The notes under the pieces are model-generated. The model did no database searches. It saw only the letters and a program-made list of their open reading frames with translations, and was not told the origin of the DNA. 64,000 nucleotides of DNA from an uncultured Tateyamaria sp. (GTDB lineage: Bacteria; Pseudomonadota; Alphaproteobacteria; Rhodobacterales; Rhodobacteraceae): assembly GCF_947503705.1 (NCBI RefSeq), contig NZ_CANNES010000004.1, positions 250,001 through 314,000 of the forward strand, in the 5' to 3' direction. The position numbers were made by a program, and so were the translations under genes. The stretch's first letter is position 1. Each line of letters opens with the position of its first letter. Shown here one piece after another: positions 25,630-34,401 of the stretch.

Positions 25630-25812
25630 TCAGACCTGAAAACACTTGGCCCACGTGGACCCTTGGTAGCGCTGATAGCGGATGCATTCGTCAAGCGTCT
25701 TAAAGGTGGCCTGAACCTGCGAGCACTGATGTGGAATGCATGTTCTCCAGTCCGCCAATGCAATGTTTGGCAAAAATGTGCTGGCGATGACAATAAATGT
25801 GGCCAATTTCAT
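25630..25812 (-). CDS. Secreted cysteine-containing peptide (60 aa)
   Basis: A 60-residue protein: signal peptide MKLATFIVIASTFLPNIALA, then a 40-residue mature peptide starting DWRTCIPHQC with four cysteines. GGAG lies nine bases before the ATG. A perfect GGTATC/GATACC palindrome sits about 60-75 bases upstream and may be its operator. Function unknown; the size and cysteine pattern fit a small periplasmic or extracellular effector, though nothing proves this. Confidence 0.62.
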   Translation of the reverse strand: MKLATFIVIASTFLPNIALADWRTCIPHQCSQVQATFKTLDECIRYQRYQGSTWAKCFQV

Positions 25813-26158
25813 GGATAATACTCCGTTATTTCCGCCTGCCACTTTCGGTCAACAAAAATAGCCGCTCAAGGTATCTATTACGATACCCAGGGCGGTGTTT
25901 GGTTGGCCTGTGACCCGAGTGCACATCGAAACGAAGCAGCAAGGAGCAATTGATCAGCCGGTGTGTGGTCCTATGATGCGGATCATCGGCATGACCTCTG
26001 ACGTCTTGGATCACTCAAACAGATGTAACCGTATCGGCATTTGCCTCGCTTTACGATCAAGTCACATGCTGTTGGTTCAACTGACTTGACTGGCCGTCGA
26101 TCGTGGCCGCTGCGTCGCGCAAATTGCGATTGGTGCGAACAGCCCGTCACGCAATTTT
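25813..26158. other. Spacer with two inverted repeats, no gene recognised
   Basis: A 346-base gap between nusB (which ends here) and the divergently placed small secreted gene. GGTATC-N6-GATACC at 25870-25887 is a perfect palindrome. AAATTGCG at 26121-26128 and CGCAATTT at 26150-26157 form a perfect inverted repeat that starts one base after the nusB stop; it could act as a terminator stem with a 21-base loop. No tRNA, riboswitch or convincing coding frame was seen. Confidence 0.45.
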
Positions 26159-26626
26159 CTAGAACGCTTCCGGTCGCGCCTCGCGAGCCATGTGGTCCAG
26201 CACCGCGTTCACGAATTTCGGCTCTTTTCCATCGGGGAAAAACGCGCGCGCGACGTCGACATATTCCGTGATCACGACCTTTGGTGGCGTGCCGGTATCG
26301 CGCAGTTCCGCCCCTGCGGCGCGAAACAGCGCGCGCAAGGTCGGGTCAATCCTTGCTATGGGCCATTTGGCGACCAGTCCGCGATCCGTCATCTGGTCGA
26401 TAGGCGCCTGATAATTCACCGCGTCTTCCATCACCCGGGCAAAGTGATCCGGGTCACCCTCGGTCATTTCATCGCCCTCATAGATCGCGCCAAAGCGATG
26501 ATCCATGAACTCAACCTTGATCTGGTCCACGGTCTGCGACGACTGCTCCATCTGGAACAGAGCCTGCACAGCGTAGAGCCGCGCGGCAGAGCGCATCTTG
26601 CGTTTCTGGTTTCCCGAAAGGGTCAT
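26159..26626 (-). CDS. nusB: Transcription antitermination factor NusB
   Basis: A 155-residue all-helical RNA-binding protein that, with NusE, supports rRNA antitermination. It begins MTLSGNQKRKMRSAARLYAVQALFQME, the usual arginine-rich family start, and ends with VDVARAFFPDGKEPKFVNAVLDHMAREARP, the conserved C-terminal helix. The start overlaps the ribH stop (ATGA). Last gene of the riboflavin run, a very common order. Confidence 0.95.
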   Translation of the reverse strand: MTLSGNQKRKMRSAARLYAVQALFQMEQSSQTVDQIKVEFMDHRFGAIYEGDEMTEGDPDHFARVMEDAVNYQAPIDQMTDRGLVAKWPIARIDPTLRALFRAAGAELRDTGTPPKVVITEYVDVARAFFPDGKEPKFVNAVLDHMAREARPEAF

Positions 26627-27165
26627 ACGGTTGTGGATCCTGTCTTGCCTGCCAGTTGGTACTCGGTTGCCGGTTTGAACCCGACGCCCTTGTCCTGGCG
26701 GCCCCACTTACGGCTGAGTGCGATCAGGTGCAAGGCCGCAGCGGCCGCCCCGCCCCCTTTGTTTTGGCCTGCGGGATCGGCGCGCACTTCAGCCTGTTCG
26801 GTATTCTCCACCGTCAGGATACCATTACCGATGCAAAGGCCTTGCAGCCCCAGCAACTGCAACGCGCGGCTGCTGTCATTGCACACCGTCTCATAGTGGG
26901 TGGTCTCACCACGAATGACGCAGCCCAAGGCCACATAGCCATCGAAATTCGACATCCGTTCAGAAATGCCAATGGCCGTCGGAATTTCCAGCGCACCCGG
27001 CATCTCGATCAGGTCCCAAGTGGCCCCTGCCGCCTCAATCTCGGCCTTGGCACCGGCAACCATATTGTCAGCGATCTGCTTGTAGTAGGGCGACACAACG
27101 ATCAGCAGCTTGGTCGGTTTGTCAAAGCTGGGCCGCTCCAGCACGTGATGTTCGATGGATGCCAT
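26623..27165 (-). CDS. ribH: 6,7-dimethyl-8-ribityllumazine synthase
   Basis: A 180-residue enzyme that condenses the RibB product with 5-amino-6-ribitylaminouracil to form lumazine. Motifs present: GALEIPTAIGI and GCVIRGETTHYE with the catalytic His, then NGILTVENTEQAEVRA. The N-terminal extension before LLIVVSPYYKQIADN is slightly longer than usual. Starts within the ribB stop (TGATG). Probably forms pentamers or a capsid as in other species. Confidence 0.96.
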   Translation of the reverse strand: MASIEHHVLERPSFDKPTKLLIVVSPYYKQIADNMVAGAKAEIEAAGATWDLIEMPGALEIPTAIGISERMSNFDGYVALGCVIRGETTHYETVCNDSSRALQLLGLQGLCIGNGILTVENTEQAEVRADPAGQNKGGGAAAAALHLIALSRKWGRQDKGVGFKPATEYQLAGKTGSTTV

Positions 27166-28286
27166 CAGCTTTCTCCTAGGATCGGGCGGGTGCCCACGAT
27201 TTCGAGACCATAGGCGTCGATGCCCATATAGGTGGTGCGCGGACTATCGGTCAGAAGGATCAGGCGGCCCAAGCCCATATTGGACAACATTTGCGCGCCA
27301 AGTCCGGTGTTTTTGACGATCCGCGGCCCATCTTCCTCATCCGTGAACAGCGATTTGCGGGGCTCGCGGAAAAGGCACACGACACCGCGGCCCTCTTCGG
27401 CGATGATCTCCATCGCGCGGGGCAATTCGCCCACCGGCTTGTCGCTGAGGCCCAGAATGTCGGTCACTTCGGTCAAAGCATGGGTACGGACCAGGACCGG
27501 CTCATCCGTGCTCAGGTCACCTTTGGACAGCGTCACATGTTCGATCCCATAGGTCTGGTCGGTGAAGATGCGCATATGCCACGCCCCGCCATGCTGCGAA
27601 TGCACCGTGCGCGCCGCAGTCTCAACCACCAGATTGTCGTGCCTGCGGCGATACGAAATCAGATCGCTGATGGTCCCGATTTTGAGGCCATGGACCGATG
27701 CATAATCCACCAGATCCGGCAGGCGGGCCATTTCGCCATCTTCCTTCATGATCTCGCAAATGACGCTCGAAGGATAATGCCCGGCCAAACGCGCGACGTC
27801 ACAACCCGCCTCAGTGTGACCCGCACGAACAAGGACGCCGCCTTTGCGGGCCCGCAAGGGAAAGACATGACCCGGCGTCGCAATGTCGGCGCTGGTGGCC
27901 TGCGGGTTGATGGCTGTGGCAATGGTCAATGCGCGGTCAGCGGCGGAAATCCCTGTGCTGACGCCCTCACGCGCCTCAATCGACACGGTAAAGGCCGTCT
28001 CGTGCCGCGAAGAGTTGTGCATCGCCATCATCGGTAGCCCCAGCGCTTCGATCCGTTCGGCGGGCAAGGTTACACAGATCAGACCGCGGCCATGGGTGGC
28101 CATGAAGTTCACGGCCTCGGGCGTGGCGAAATTGGCCGGGATGACCAGATCGCCTTCATTCTCGCGATCCTCATGATCCACCAGAATGAACATGCGACCC
28201 GCGCGGGCCTCTTCGATAATCTCTTCAATGGGTGAAATGGCATTGGCCAAATCGGTTTCGACCGGACCGGGCGTTTCAAAGCTCAT
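27165..28286 (-). CDS. ribB: 3,4-dihydroxy-2-butanone-4-phosphate synthase with degenerate RibA-like tail
   Basis: A 373-residue two-domain protein. The N-terminal DHBP synthase is complete: EARAGRMFILVDHEDRENEGDLVIPA binds metal and substrate, followed by RHETAFTVSIEAR and RAGHTEAGCDVARLAG. The C-terminal domain aligns with GTP cyclohydrolase II, but where RibA has its zinc-binding cysteines (HSECLTGD...RCDCG) this protein reads THALTEVTDILGLSDKP with no cysteine. It is therefore probably a RibBX-type protein without cyclohydrolase activity, and a separate ribA should exist. AGGTG precedes the chosen ATG. The frame upstream is not family-like. Confidence 0.92.
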   Translation of the reverse strand: MSFETPGPVETDLANAISPIEEIIEEARAGRMFILVDHEDRENEGDLVIPANFATPEAVNFMATHGRGLICVTLPAERIEALGLPMMAMHNSSRHETAFTVSIEAREGVSTGISAADRALTIATAINPQATSADIATPGHVFPLRARKGGVLVRAGHTEAGCDVARLAGHYPSSVICEIMKEDGEMARLPDLVDYASVHGLKIGTISDLISYRRRHDNLVVETAARTVHSQHGGAWHMRIFTDQTYGIEHVTLSKGDLSTDEPVLVRTHALTEVTDILGLSDKPVGELPRAMEIIAEEGRGVVCLFREPRKSLFTDEEDGPRIVKNTGLGAQMLSNMGLGRLILLTDSPRTTYMGIDAYGLEIVGTRPILGES

Positions 28287-28494
28287 GGGGCACCTATTGC
28301 AGCATTTCTCGCCACATAAAGGATGCCTGCGCCCAATACCAGAGAGACACAGCGCACATCTGGCGTGCGCGACATTTCCTGTTCCCAAAATACTCCCCGA
28401 AGGATCGATCACCGTTATGCGCGGTAAATGCCTGATGCGAGAACGCTTGCCCATTTCCCCAAAGTGTCGTCAGGCCATGGGCCTGTCCGTTGGA

Positions 28495-29058
28495 TCAGGT
28501 CGGGAAATACTGTTCCGACGGCAGGAAGTCAGCGGCGCGCAACGCGGGCGCCCATTCCGCTTCCAGTGCTGTGTCACCCACAACCACCACCTGACCGCCT
28601 ACCAAACCACGCGCGGTTACGAAGCCACGCACGCGGGCCTGCATATCGGACCAGCTTGTCGTGATGTCAGGGGCCAGTTCGGTCGCATCGAGGCATGGAT
28701 TGGCAGCTGAAACGATATCGGCATCCAACGGTCGTTGCACCAGCGCCAGACGTTCCGCGTTGCGCATCGCCTCCAAAAGTTTCGCCCGGTCCCGAGGCAT
28801 GGCTGCATCCCCGCCCATGATCCGAAGCGCGTTGGACGAAAACAAAAGCCCCATCACATCCCGGCCCGACGCCTGTCGGATTGTGGCATAGGTCTTGTAA
28901 CTCATGCCCAGCTCGGCGGCCCGCTTGACCCGCATGCGTACGATCATCATCGGAATGGTGTTGGGCATCAGCGCCTTTTGCGCGCGCCGCCACTGGTAAG
29001 TGCGCCAACGGTGTCCAGCCTCCATCGAGGGGCCGCGATTGTGGCCGATCCCTGGCAT
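28495..29058 (-). CDS. Conserved GIGHNRGP-motif protein of unknown function
   Basis: A 187-residue soluble protein beginning MPGIGHNRGPSMEAGHRWRT. The HNRGPSM N-terminus recurs in many alphaproteobacterial proteins of unknown role. The rest shows a DNA-binding-like helical stretch (RVKRAAELGMSYKTYATIRQASGRDV), which suggests a transcription or DNA-related role, but this is weak. Its ATG is joined to the ribE stop (TGATG), and it sits inside the riboflavin operon, so co-expression is likely. A gap of about 208 bases separates it from ribB. Confidence 0.72.
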   Translation of the reverse strand: MPGIGHNRGPSMEAGHRWRTYQWRRAQKALMPNTIPMMIVRMRVKRAAELGMSYKTYATIRQASGRDVMGLLFSSNALRIMGGDAAMPRDRAKLLEAMRNAERLALVQRPLDADIVSAANPCLDATELAPDITTSWSDMQARVRGFVTARGLVGGQVVVVGDTALEAEWAPALRAADFLPSEQYFPT

Positions 29059-29645
29059 CACGCGGTCTCGGCCAGACGCGCCACATAGCGGGCCAGCGTG
29101 TCAATCTCGAGGTTGACGGCGTCTCCCACTGCCACATCACGCCAGGTCGTGACCTCTTTGGTGTGGGGAATGAAGTTGATCCCGAACACCGCACCTTGTA
29201 CCTCGTTCACAGTCAACGACGTGCCATTCAAGGCAACGGACCCTTTGGGCGCGATGAACCTTGCCAGATCATCAGGTGCACGCAATTGCACCCGCGTGCT
29301 GTCGCCTTCGTCCACGACCGACACGACCTCGGCAACCCCGTCCACATGGCCCGATACGATATGCCCACCCAATTCGTCGCCCACACGCAAGGCACGCTCC
29401 AGGTTCACCCGTTTGCCTACAACCCAGGCCGACACATTGGTCTTGGATACGGTTTCCGCGCTGATCTGCACGTCGTACCAATCGGGCCCCAGATCAACGA
29501 CCGTCAGACATACCCCGTCGGACGCAATGGAGGCACCCATATCAATGCCGTTTGTGTCATAGCTGGTGGCAATGCGCGCGCGCAGATCGCCCTCTTGGGT
29601 CAGGTCTGTGATGGTGCCGATATCGGTGACGATGCCTGTAAACAT
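29058..29645 (-). CDS. ribE: Riboflavin synthase, alpha chain
   Basis: A 195-residue enzyme that dismutates two lumazines to riboflavin. It begins MFTGIVTDIGTI and shows two tandem beta-barrel halves: SDGVCLTVVDLG with SGHVDGVAEV in the first half and LNGTSLTVNEVQ with the second GxxxxxIPHT in the second half. Length is typical. It is the first gene of the ribE-unknown-ribB-ribH-nusB run and is divergent from the capsule gene cluster. No FMN riboswitch was found upstream. Confidence 0.95.
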   Translation of the reverse strand: MFTGIVTDIGTITDLTQEGDLRARIATSYDTNGIDMGASIASDGVCLTVVDLGPDWYDVQISAETVSKTNVSAWVVGKRVNLERALRVGDELGGHIVSGHVDGVAEVVSVVDEGDSTRVQLRAPDDLARFIAPKGSVALNGTSLTVNEVQGAVFGINFIPHTKEVTTWRDVAVGDAVNLEIDTLARYVARLAETA

Positions 29646-29798
29646 GGGGCAAGATCCTTTGCTGTGCTCATCACGACGTAGCGAGCGGACCCCCTAAGGG
29701 CAAGGCCCGCCTCTTGCGCGCATGTCACCGCTCCGTCATAAATTCGCCCCAGTCACGTGTTCATCTTGGATAAAGCAATGCCACCTATCAGGGACAAG

Positions 29799-31091
29799 AT
29801 GACACTGAACCCTCCAAACTCTCGCGTTTTCCTGTTCCTGCAGGGGCCGCACGGGCCATTTTTCCACCGTCTGGGAAAAATGCTGCGCCGTGCGGGGGCA
29901 ACAGTCTGGCGGGTGGGGTTCAATGCGGGCGACCGGGCTTTCTGGTTCCATCCAAGCAGTTACATCCCGTTTCGAGGCGCCAGCGCAGACTGGCCCGAAA
30001 CCTTTGCCGGGTTGCTGGACAACAAGGGTGTGACCGACATCGTCCTTTACGGCGATGTGCGCCCCATTCATGCCGAAGCAGTGGCCGAAGCCAAGCGGCG
30101 CGGCATCACCGTCCATGTCTTTGAAGAAGGTTATATGCGCCCCTATTGGGTTACATACGAACGAGGCGGAACTAACGGAAATTCAAGGCTCATGGACATG
30201 TCCGTGACTGAAATGCAGACTGCACTGGCGCAATCAGATATGGAGGCACCGCTGCCCCCCGGACATTGGGGCGACATGCGCCAACACGTGTTCTACGGCG
30301 CCCTGTATCACTGGTTCGTCATGTTTCGAAACGGTGATTACCGGAACTTCAAACCGCACCGATCCGTGACGGTCACCCGCGAATTTCAGCTTTATCTGCA
30401 ACGGCTTCTGCTGATGCCGGTGCACACGCTTGACCGGATTCAGGCGACCATGCGCATCCGCTATGGCGGTTTCCCCTATCATCTGGTGCTCTTGCAGCTG
30501 GAACATGATTCCAGCTTTCAACAGCACTCGCCCTTCACATCAATGACCGAATTCCTTGAACTGGTGATCGAAGGTTTCGCCAAAGGCGCGCCGGGCCACC
30601 ACCATCTGGTGATCAAGGCGCATCCGCTCGAAGACGGGCGCGCACCTATTCGGCGCACGATCCGCAAACTGATGCAGAACCACGGGTTGCAGGGGCGCGT
30701 GCATTATGTGCGGGGCGGCAAGCTGGCCCAATTGCTGAACGATGCGCGCAGCGCGGTGACCGTGAATTCCACCGCCGCCCAACAGGTGCTGTGGCGGGGC
30801 ATCCCGCTCAAGGTTTTTGGGCGGGCCGTTTTTGCCAAACCGGAATTTGTCAGCGATCAGCCTTTGCCCACATTTTTCAGCGGCGCCAGCCGCCCCGACA
30901 ATCGGGCTTACAAGGACTACCGCCGCTATCTGTTGGAAACCAGCCAGTTGCCCGGCGGATTTTACTCGGCCCGAGGCCGCAGACAGCTTTTGCGCCAGGT
31001 GGTCGACATGATGCTGTCGCCCGAAGATCCTTATGATGCACTGGCCTCCGGCACCGCGGCTCCGAGGCAACAGTTGCGGTTGGTCACCTGA
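29799..31091 (+). CDS. kpsS: Capsule biosynthesis protein, KpsS-like Kdo transferase
   Basis: A 430-residue cytosolic or membrane-associated protein of the capsule polysaccharide biosynthesis/export family. Characteristic stretches are VFLFLQGPHGPFFHRLGKMLRRAGATVWRVGFNAGD at the start, HVFEEGYMRPYWVTYERGG, VIKAHPLEDGR and VTVNSTAAQQVLWRGIPLKVFG. KpsS proteins add the first beta-linked Kdo residue of the capsule linker onto lysophosphatidylglycerol. The ATG at 29799 follows AGGGA by four bases; in-frame ATGs at 29778 and 29757 are alternatives. First gene of a three-gene capsule cluster. Confidence 0.9.
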   Translation: MTLNPPNSRVFLFLQGPHGPFFHRLGKMLRRAGATVWRVGFNAGDRAFWFHPSSYIPFRGASADWPETFAGLLDNKGVTDIVLYGDVRPIHAEAVAEAKRRGITVHVFEEGYMRPYWVTYERGGTNGNSRLMDMSVTEMQTALAQSDMEAPLPPGHWGDMRQHVFYGALYHWFVMFRNGDYRNFKPHRSVTVTREFQLYLQRLLLMPVHTLDRIQATMRIRYGGFPYHLVLLQLEHDSSFQQHSPFTSMTEFLELVIEGFAKGAPGHHHLVIKAHPLEDGRAPIRRTIRKLMQNHGLQGRVHYVRGGKLAQLLNDARSAVTVNSTAAQQVLWRGIPLKVFGRAVFAKPEFVSDQPLPTFFSGASRPDNRAYKDYRRYLLETSQLPGGFYSARGRRQLLRQVVDMMLSPEDPYDALASGTAAPRQQLRLVT

Positions 31092-31240
31092 CAACCACAA
31101 CCCCTATGGCTAGATTTTCTCAATGAACTGAGGTAGTTTGGCACCAAATAAGCATCAAAAAATCGGTGCGGCAGACAAGAATACAGCGCGGATCAATCCA
31201 CGCTTGAGGCAGAACAAGAACAGGTCGAGGAGACCGAGCA

Positions 31241-32374
31241 GTGATTTTCCCGTCATTCCGCTGGGCGCGCGTGGGCGCAGCTTTGGCCGTTATTGGTGTC
31301 GTGTCCTCTTGTGGCCTGCCTCAGGTGGGTCCGAACAAACGTGAAATTTTTGCAGGATCGGTGCAGCAACAAGGCGACGCTTTTGTCGTGGCGGTCAATG
31401 ACCGCGTGACCCGCGCGACTGCCGTCACCCCCGCCCTGGGCTTTTCCGAGGCATTCAAGAATGCAGGCGTCATTGGATCAGACACCATCCGGCCCGGCGA
31501 TATCTTGGGTCTGACGATCTGGGAAAACGTTGACGATGGCCTTTTGGCCGGCGAATCCCAAAGCTCCACAGCCCTCGAAGAGGTACAGGTCGATGGCGCG
31601 GGCTTTATCTTTGTCCCATATGCCGGCCGCATCCGTGCCGCGGGCAATTCGCCGGACGCCATTCGCCGCATCATCACCGCCAAGCTCGAAGAGCAAACAC
31701 CCGACCCCCAAGTGCAGGTGCGCCGCGTGGCGGGTGATGGATCGACCGTATCGCTGATCGGCTCGGTCGGCGGCCAAGGCGTCTATCCGATTGAGCGGCC
31801 CACCCGGACCCTGTCGACCATGCTCGCCCGTGCGGGCGGCGTCACCATCCAACCAGAAATTGCCCAGATTACCGTCATTCGGGGCGACATGCGGAGCCAA
31901 GTCTGGTTCCAGGACATATATGACCACCCGGAGCTGGACATCGCCTTGCGCGGTGGCGACCGCATTCTGGTCGAGGAGGACACCCGCGCCTTTACCGCGC
32001 TTGGGGCCACTGGCGGCCAAGCCCGTGTGCCGTTCGAATCGCAGAACCTGAGTGCGCTTGAAGCCATTGCCCAAGTGGGCGGCCTGCAATCGGCCACGGC
32101 CGATCCCACAGGCATCTTTGTCTTTAGAAACGAGCCTGCCGAGGTCGCAAATGCGGTCCTGGGGCGCGACGATCTGGTGGGTGCACAACGCTTGATCTAC
32201 GTTCTGGACCTGACGCAGCCCAATGGCATGTTCATGGCCCGTGACTTCGTGATCCGCAACGCCGACACGCTCTATGTAACCGAAGCGCCCTACACCCAAT
32301 TCACCAAGATTATCTCGGCCCTCACAGGCCCGCTTGGTGCGGTTGACAGCGTCACCAGCCTCGCGGGCAACTGA
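31241..32374 (+). CDS. Outer-membrane polysaccharide export lipoprotein (Wza/OPX family)
   Basis: A 377-residue secreted protein. The N-terminus has a hydrophobic signal and a lipobox-like GVVSSCG, so Cys near residue 24 is probably lipidated. A polysaccharide export domain follows (IRPGDILGLTIWEN..., VDGAGFIFVPYAGRIRAAG) and then SLBB-like repeats (VSLIGSVGGQGVYPIERPTRTLSTMLARAGG, ARVPFESQNLSALEAIAQVGGL). It forms the outer-membrane channel for capsule. The GTG start at 31241 is supported by GAGGAG eight bases upstream. Lies between kpsS and kpsC; inner-membrane KpsE/M/T partners are not in the window. Confidence 0.88.
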   Translation: MIFPSFRWARVGAALAVIGVVSSCGLPQVGPNKREIFAGSVQQQGDAFVVAVNDRVTRATAVTPALGFSEAFKNAGVIGSDTIRPGDILGLTIWENVDDGLLAGESQSSTALEEVQVDGAGFIFVPYAGRIRAAGNSPDAIRRIITAKLEEQTPDPQVQVRRVAGDGSTVSLIGSVGGQGVYPIERPTRTLSTMLARAGGVTIQPEIAQITVIRGDMRSQVWFQDIYDHPELDIALRGGDRILVEEDTRAFTALGATGGQARVPFESQNLSALEAIAQVGGLQSATADPTGIFVFRNEPAEVANAVLGRDDLVGAQRLIYVLDLTQPNGMFMARDFVIRNADTLYVTEAPYTQFTKIISALTGPLGAVDSVTSLAGN

Positions 32375-32388
32375 CCCGGACGGGCCAC

Positions 32389-34401
32389 GTGACGAATTTC
32401 CAAACCCCAGCCGCCGGACCTGATCAGGCCCGGCGGCTGTACGTTTTCAATGGCGGTTTTCTGACCCAGCACAGACTGCGCCGTATCCTCCATCTGTCAG
32501 GCTACAGGGTCAGTCTGGGCAGGCCCGGTGCTGGCGACCTGATTGGCATCTGGGGCAACTCCCCGACTGCCCATCGAGGGATCGGCATTGCCGCGCGCAC
32601 CGGTGCCAAATTGGTACGGGTCGAGGATGCATTTCTGCGCTCGGTCCTGCCCGGCCGTTCCGGCAGCGCTCCCTTAGGCCTTTTGATCGACCACAAGGGC
32701 GCGCATTTCGACCCTGCGCAACCCTCTGACCTCGAAGAGATTTTGGCCACTCATCCACTGGACGACACCGCCCTTCTGAACAGAGCACGCGGTGCCATAG
32801 CCGAAATCCAAGAGGCGCATCTTAGCAAATATACCGGGTTTGATCCTCAAGCCGCAGTCCCAGCGCCGGGCTATGTTCTGGTCATAGACCAGACGCGCGG
32901 CGATGCATCGGTCACCGCCTCAGGCGCAGATCGGAACCGGTTTCTGGAGATGCTGTTTGTCGCGCAGGAAGAGCATCCCGGCGCTCAAATCATCATCAAG
33001 GCACATCCCGAAACGACCCAAGGCCACCGCCCCGGCTATTTCACCGACGCCGACACCAACGATCGGGTGCTATTGTCGAGCGATGCGGTCAGCCCCTGGA
33101 CCCTGATGGAGGGGGCGATTGCCGTCTACACCGTGTCATCTGGCCTGGGGTTCGAGGCGATCCTGGCCGGTCACAAGCCCCGCGTCTTTGGCCAGCCCTT
33201 TTATGCCGGATGGGGCCTGACCCAAGACGAATTTCCGGTTCAGCGCCGCCAACGGCAATTAACTCGGGCGCAGCTCTTTGCCGCAGCGATGATCCTTTAT
33301 CCAACTTGGTATGACCCGCACCGCGATCGTCTGTGTTCCCTTGAGACCGCAATTCACGCACTGAGCGCCGAAACTCGTGCCTGGCGAGCGGATCACCGAG
33401 GCTGGGTCGCCAGCGGTATGCGGCTGTGGAAACGACGTCCATTGCAACAGGTCTTTGGCCGCTACAAGCCGATTTCTTTTCAGGACGATCCCGCGCGCGC
33501 CCGTGCCAGTGGCAAGCTCTGGATGGTCTGGGCCGGCAAGGCACAGGTGGGCCACGAATCCGCTGTGCGCGTAGAAGACGGCTTTTTGAGGTCGCGCGGC
33601 CTTGGAGCCGAATTGATCCCGCCCTTGTCACTGGTGACCGATGATCTGGGCATTTACTACGACCCGACCCGGCCAAGCCGTCTGGAAAAACTGATCCAGG
33701 CCCGCCGTGTCTTGCGCCCCGATCAGGCGTTGCGGGCGGAGCGTTTGATCACCGCGATGACCCGCGATGCACTCAGCAAATACAATCTGGGCGGCGCCAC
33801 ACCTGATCTGCCCGCGGGCGAAAAGGTTCTGGTTGTCGGCCAGGTCGAGGACGACGCCTCGATCCGCCTCGGCGCCGGTGCCATCAACACCAATCGCGGC
33901 TTGCTGGAGGCGGCGCGCGCGGCCCATCCCAACGCCACGCTGGTTTACAAACCGCACCCCGATGTTGAGGCGGGCCTGCGCAGCGGTGCCTTAGACGCAG
34001 ACGGTCTGGCCGATGTGGTGGCGGACAACGCAGACATCACCCAACTGCTTGGCGCGGTGCAGGTGCTGTGGACGATGACGTCACTGGCCGGGTTCGAAGC
34101 GCTCTTGCGCGGCGTTCACGTGGTGACAACGGGCGCGCCGTTTTACGCAGGTTGGGGCCTGACCGAAGACAAAGGCGACGTGCCACCACGACGACGTGAA
34201 GATGTGACGCTGCTGGGCCTGGTGCACGCGACATTGATTGACTACCCGCGCTATTTCGATCCGGTCAGCGGAATGCCCTGCCCTGTCGAGGTCGTCGTCG
34301 AGCGGCTGGCGAGCGGCCCCCTACCCCATCCCGGTCTCGCCAATCGATTGCTGTCAAAGGCCCAAGGTCTGCTGGCCAGCAAGACCCACCTCTGGCGTTA
34401 G
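32389..34401 (+). CDS. kpsC: Capsule biosynthesis protein KpsC, two-module Kdo transferase
   Basis: A 670-residue protein made of two homologous glycosyltransferase modules (about residues 1-330 and 345-660). The repeat is visible in VEDAFLRS (79-85) against VEDGFLRS (396-402), KAHPE (204-208) against KPHPD, and VSSGLGFEAILAGHKPRVFG followed by QPFYAGWGLT against TSLAGFEALLRG followed by APFYAGWGLTED. KpsC alternately adds beta-2,4 and beta-2,7 Kdo to build the capsule linker. Starts at GTG, 14 bases after the OPX gene. Its end overlaps the convergent ribD by four bases. Confidence 0.93.
   Translation: MTNFQTPAAGPDQARRLYVFNGGFLTQHRLRRILHLSGYRVSLGRPGAGDLIGIWGNSPTAHRGIGIAARTGAKLVRVEDAFLRSVLPGRSGSAPLGLLIDHKGAHFDPAQPSDLEEILATHPLDDTALLNRARGAIAEIQEAHLSKYTGFDPQAAVPAPGYVLVIDQTRGDASVTASGADRNRFLEMLFVAQEEHPGAQIIIKAHPETTQGHRPGYFTDADTNDRVLLSSDAVSPWTLMEGAIAVYTVSSGLGFEAILAGHKPRVFGQPFYAGWGLTQDEFPVQRRQRQLTRAQLFAAAMILYPTWYDPHRDRLCSLETAIHALSAETRAWRADHRGWVASGMRLWKRRPLQQVFGRYKPISFQDDPARARASGKLWMVWAGKAQVGHESAVRVEDGFLRSRGLGAELIPPLSLVTDDLGIYYDPTRPSRLEKLIQARRVLRPDQALRAERLITAMTRDALSKYNLGGATPDLPAGEKVLVVGQVEDDASIRLGAGAINTNRGLLEAARAAHPNATLVYKPHPDVEAGLRSGALDADGLADVVADNADITQLLGAVQVLWTMTSLAGFEALLRGVHVVTTGAPFYAGWGLTEDKGDVPPRRREDVTLLGLVHATLIDYPRYFDPVSGMPCPVEVVVERLASGPLPHPGLANRLLSKAQGLLASKTHLWR

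Noticed and set aside
29646-29798. FMN riboswitch upstream of ribE
   Set aside because: The conserved RFN-element words were not found here or before ribB or ribD.
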